Position numbers and translations under genes: made by a program. From positions 1,550,001 through 1,614,000 of the forward strand of contig JBBMOL010000138.1 in assembly GCA_037954665.1 (NCBI GenBank): a DNA stretch of 64,000 bases, given 5' to 3'. Every line of letters starts with the position of its first letter. The first letter of the stretch is position 1. The notes beneath the pieces are model-generated. The model had not been told where the DNA came from. It saw only the letters and a program-made list of their open reading frames with translations, and searched no databases. Below are positions 36,701-42,700 of the stretch, one piece after another. The stretch is from Laguncularia racemosa. Lineage: Eukaryota; Streptophyta; Magnoliopsida; Myrtales; Combretaceae.

Positions 36701-39700
36701 ATATTATAATTTATGAGCTGAGTAGTAGAAGACACGAGTTGAAGGACATTTAATTTCAGATCCATTATTCAACTTTTTTTGTATTGTCTATTTAACTTTT
36801 TAAAAAATATTAACTCTTTCTGAGGAGACATCTTACTATGGGGCAATTTCAAAGACAGTCATTGGGCTGTCTCTGCAGAACTTTTAATAGAGTCATATAC
36901 TCCATTGTAGGAAAACCCACAACTTTAGATGTAGATGTCTGCAGCTCTTTGGTTTTCCAACTTCCTTTCGTTTTTACTTGTTCTTAATAGTAATTTCCAA
37001 AAAAAAGGAAAAAACCTACACTGGCTAGCACCTGACCTCTTTTACCTTGTTTGGGGTGGGGAAGGTAAGTTCCTGCCTCTAGCATTCAATGCTTAGTTCT
37101 CAAATGGCTTTGCTTTACAGTTGTCCTGGAACACCTTGGATCTCATGGCTTCTTTTAACTTTAGTGATGAATCATTCATCTGGACGCTTTCAGGAACATC
37201 TTGGGCATACCTTGTTCTTCTCTATGTGTATGTTCAGGCATCACGGCTCACAGTTGTCCTGATACTGTTTCCCTTTCTGCGCTACTTTGGTTATGGTTTG
37301 GACTGGAAAGAAGCCACAATTCTCACATGGTCAGGCTTGCGAGGAGCTGTTGCTTTGTCACTCTCCCTATCAGTGAAGGCAAGTTTTTGAGGTTCAATTT
37401 CTTCCCATATTCCAAGAATCTTACGATTATGAGTGCCAGATGTCTAGGATCAAAAGTTTCTGACATACTCTTCTGCATTTTCCTTCCACAAAGTCCTTTA
37501 TCTTTCATGAATTACGCTGAATAGACAATTTGAGGAAACAATAGCTCATTATGTGTGTCTAATATATTTTGTTAGGAACAAAAGGAAGGGAAGGAATTTT
37601 GTTTGTTTTGCCTGCTTTAATAAAGAGGAACTAGATGAAATGAAGGGAATCAAAGAAAAATCATTTTGTAAATTTAATAATTTTCATTTCTTTCCCAGAC
37701 TGGATGGAAATAATAGGAAACAAAGTAATTTACTACTCAAAAGAAAGAAAAAAAGAAAAGAATGTTTAGGTTTTAAAAAGAAATAAAGTGGATACAGGGT
37801 AATAGACGTTAACATTTTTATTTCCCTTCTTTCCTTCCAATCAGTGTGTCAAATAAAGGAATAGCATTTTCTTCCCATTTTCTTCAATATATCAAATGTA
37901 GTCCTATTTTTCAAGTATCACATTTGAAAAAGGCCATGGTCTTCCACAAATAGAGATTAAACTACCAGGGGTTGGAGGCTAAATCTATTGTAGCAGTCCA
38001 TGTTCATTGCATGCTTACTTAGAGAGCTCTTCTTTTAAGGATGTAAATGTAATGCAGTGCAAAGTACAAGGAGGAGATGAAGTGACTTTTATGGATCAAG
38101 AGAGCTTCCAAGAGCAGTTCCCTATATTTTACCTTGGGAACAAGGCATCTTTTCATGGGGGAAAATTTTATGTCCAGGGAAGCTAAGACCCAGTAAGTCT
38201 GGACCATCTTTAGGGTCTACACTAGGAAGAATAAAGGCGAGAAAAGAGTATAGTGAGGAATGGTGTTTATTAATTGTCCACTTGTCCTTAGAGGGGAAAA
38301 ACATATACATAGTTAATTAGCTAATAGAGGCTATCACACACTTTTAATACTTCTTACACTAGAAATTTGAAGCTTAAGTTTTGTGTAGATCTATTCCAAT
38401 CCTATGAAATTGGACTCAGCTATCTTACTTTGACCTGTTTAATAAAATGAAGCCTATCCTATGGGGTTCTAGTTTTAGGAATGCCTTCGAGGGGTTTTTC
38501 TGGTGTATCATTGATAGTGTTTTGGGATTGATCTAGCCACTCTTAAGGTTTTGCATACACTCTTGATCTTTGAAATTATGAAGTATTTTTGGAATGCATA
38601 TAATTTAACTTTTGTTCATCTCATCCGACTATTTATACATGATAAGAAGTAAGATGGAAAAGTAATTTCTGATGATTTTATTCATATTTGGTGATGCATA
38701 TATATGCGAGTTTGAGGAGACTAAATTAGGAGTACATATTAAATGAAATCTCTAATTAATTATACTCCTTGCTAATCCTATACTAAAATAATTTACATTA
38801 ATTTACATACCATAATACTTCTTAAGTTGGGGCATAGATATTGATCATGCCTAACTTGTTACAAATATGAGTGACCCTAGCCCCATTCAATGTTTTTGTA
38901 AAGATGTCTCTTAATTGTTCTCTTGTCTTTACATACCTTGTAGAAATTAAATTTTGTCGTGCTTTCTCACGAACAAAGTGACAATCAATTTCATATGCTT
39001 TGTTCACTTTTGAAATACGGGATTTGATGCAATATGAGGAGTTTGTGCAATATGATTGATTATTACATCATTTGTAGGTATTGGTATCTTAAAGCCAACT
39101 TTTGTCAAGAATTGATGAATCCACATTATTCACACATTGACTATACCATAGCTCTATATTTCGATTTCATAATTGAGTGAGACACAATATATTTCTTCTT
39201 ACTCTTTCAAGAGACTAAGTTTCCTCTAACAAACACACAATATCTTGTATTTGATCTTCAATCTATCTTGAAATTTGTCCAATTTGCATTTGAGGAGCAC
39301 TTAATGTGGTTATGTACATGATTTTTATACAATATACCACGTCTAGGAGCTTCCTTTAAATAACAAAAATTTGCTCTAAAATTGCCCAATGATGTTCTAA
39401 TGGACAAGACATAAATTGACTTGCAACATCAATCAAGTATGCAATATCAGAATGAGTCACTATAAGATAATTCAGCTTCTTAACCAATTGTTTATATCTC
39501 TCAAGATCTTCATGTAGGTTGCCATCTTTTGTAAGTTGCGCATTCAAAAGCATGAGGTAGTGGATGACTTAGCTCTCAATTTTCCCTTCTTAATTAATAG
39601 GTCAATATATTTCCTCTGAAATAAGAAAATGCCTTTCTTGCTCTGTCACCTCAATTCCTAAAAAATATTTCAACATCCCCAATTCTTTTGTGTTAATCAG

Positions 39701-42700
39701 GTGTGGAGGAAGGATTTGAAAGATGAAATCCCTATATTGTCACTACCTATAATGAAAATATTGGTAGCATACACAAGAAGAAGAATAATGTCAGTCAATA
39801 AACACAACAAGAAGGATAATGTTGGATTTGGACTACCCAAACAATATTGAGTGAGCAAACTTGCTCTTTCTCATACCAAAATTTTCAATCGCTTGACTAA
39901 ATTTTCAAACCAAGCTTGAGGACTCTATTTCAATCCATATAATAATTTGTGAAGACAATAGATCTTACCAAACTCCCCCTGAGCAATAAATAAAGGTCGT
40001 TGCTTCATATAGGCTTCCTCTTAAAGATTGCCATGTAAGAAGGCATTTCAAATATCCAACTAATGGAGAGACTAGTGATAAATGCTTGCCATAGATAATA
40101 AGCAAGATAATGTGTTAGAATAATCCACTCCTTAGTTTTGAGCATAGTCTTTAGCCATAAGTGTGCTTTAAACCGAGCTACAAATCCATTAGGATTTTCC
40201 TTAATAGCCAACACCCATTTACAATCAATCGCCGTTTTACCTATAGGTAAGTCCACTAAATCTCTAGTGCCATTAGCATTTAGAGCATTCATCTCTTCTA
40301 TAATAGCATCATGCCAACCGAGATGAGATAACACAGTATGGACAATTTTTGGAATGGTCACAAAGTCAAATGATGCAATAAATGAGCAAGAAGATGACAA
40401 TAAGTGATTATAGGAAATAAAAGAAGAAATAGGATAAGTACATTGATGTTTATCCTTTCGAAGTGCAATAGGAAGATCAAGATCACTTGGAGTTGGATTT
40501 GACGAGGAAGAAGAGATTAGAGCAGGATATGCAGCAAGACAGGTTCATTGTATAGAATAGACCTGTCGAGTTAGAGGTCAGTGTAGTGGTAGTGGAGGTG
40601 GTGGTGGTGGTGGTGGTGGTGGTAGTGGTAGTGGTGGTGTACTGTTAGATATGGAAATATTTGGTGACTAATAAGTGGTATGATAAAGTAACATGCCATC
40701 ACTCCACTAGTGTTGAGAAGTAGATAAAGAAGAGAAAGGAGTATTTTCTAAAAACTTAATCAACAAACACAAGATTTTTGTCACAGGTAGGGCAACAACA
40801 ACACCGATATCTCTTTTGAACCCAAGATTAGCCTAAAAAGAAACATTTGAGAGATTGGGATCCAGTTTGGTTACATGAGAACAAACATCACAAATAAAGC
40901 AAGTATTACCAAATATTTGAGGTTAAATAGGAAACAAAGGTTTGGTAGGAAAAAAGACATTGTAAGGAGTGGAAATTGCATTAGCCTAAAACTGTTTGGG
41001 AACTTGCATTTGAAAGAGGAGAGCTTGGGCTGTTTCAAGAAGGTGTTTATTTTTCCTTTCAGAAAGAATACCATTCTAAATCATGTAAGTCTAGAAAGAA
41101 TGAGATAAGTATTCTTTAGTATTACTACTTTTAATGTATTCACCAAGACATTAAAGTGGGCTTTGATTTCAACACAAAAGGCATTAAAATGAGAAAACAC
41201 TTTAGATTGATTTTTCATTAGAAAAAGACAAGTCATGCGTGAGTATTCATTCACGAAAGTAACAAAATATTTAAACCTAGTTTTAGACATGACAGGACAA
41301 GGACCTCAACATTAGAATGTACTAGTTCTAAAGGAAAACTAGCCCTTTTATTAACTCAAGGAATTGAGGATAGATGAAGATGCTTGGCAAATCAATATGA
41401 CTCACAATGTGAGGATATATTGTTGAACTAAGAACATAATATCTTTAGCATAGGTAGAGAGGGATGGCATAATCGGCAATATGCTTCAAAAGGTGTTAGG
41501 ACACTAGAACATGCAATACATCTCTACACCTAAGTATCCAAAACATACATATCTCTTGATTTATGTCCTTCACCAATAATCTTCCTTGTCATAAGATTCC
41601 AAAATAGACAATGAGAAGGAAAAAATGGGATACAATAATTCAATGCACAAGTAAGTTTGCTTACAAAAATTAAATTAAAAGAAAATTGTGGAATACTCAA
41701 AACAGAGAATACGGAAGGAAGAGTAAGATTAACAGTGCTAGAACCAAGAACATAAGACAGAGAACTATCTCTTAAAGTAATATTTGTAGGAGATTATGTG
41801 TAGTTGGAAAGTGGAGAAGAGACTATGATTACTTGTCATATGATATGTGCCACCAAAATTAGTGACCCATTTGGAAGAGGAGGGAAGGAGATTCGTATTT
41901 AGTTTACCTTAACTCAGCAATGGCAGTGATAGGATGAATCTTCAATGCTTCGTGGTACTGAGAAAATTTCACAAACTCATTTGCAGAGACAATTATGGTC
42001 TTTTATTAGGACAAGTTGGGTGTAGCACCTGTACAGGGCAACATGTGCTACTCGTTTTCTCTGGTTGTGCTTCTACAATTTTCTATAGGTGTACTTGATG
42101 ATATAGCCTGGCTGATGACAATAATAACACACAACTCTCCCTAAATCCTAACCCTGATTATCATACTTACTGTTATCTCCTCCACTTCTACTGGTAGAGG
42201 AATGTCTGCCATTTTGATCGACAAGGGCACTATTAGAATGAGATGACAAGTATAGATACATTGTTCTCTGTGCAAAGTATATTGGTAAAGATTTCTTGCA
42301 AAGATGAAATCTCATCACAGGAGAGAATATGAGATTTAACATTATCAAACTCTGGTTGAAGACCCAACTCATTACTGCTATTTATTCCTGTTGAGTTTGC
42401 TGAACTTTAGCATCAGAACTAAATGGCAGTAGGAGATTGAGTCCTTCATAAGTCCTATTGAAATTTATAAGGTAGGTTGTAAGAGACTGAATACAATCCA
42501 ATCCAGCACTACTGAAGTAAAACCAAGGTAACCAAAATAAAAGGACAAAAGGCAAGACGTCAAAACATACTGACATCTAAAAAGGAGAAAGGGGAATAAA
42601 AATTCAGAACACTTTAACAGAGAGGACATGAAGGGTGGGACTACTCCAGGAAGGTGATGTGGTCTGGGCGACTCCAAGAAGAGAGGCAAAGCTTCTGGTG

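Noticed and set aside
37553..38310. Small ORFs in intron 12 as host genes
   Set aside because: Short, biased composition, no recognised similarity, and inside a well-defined SOS1 intron.
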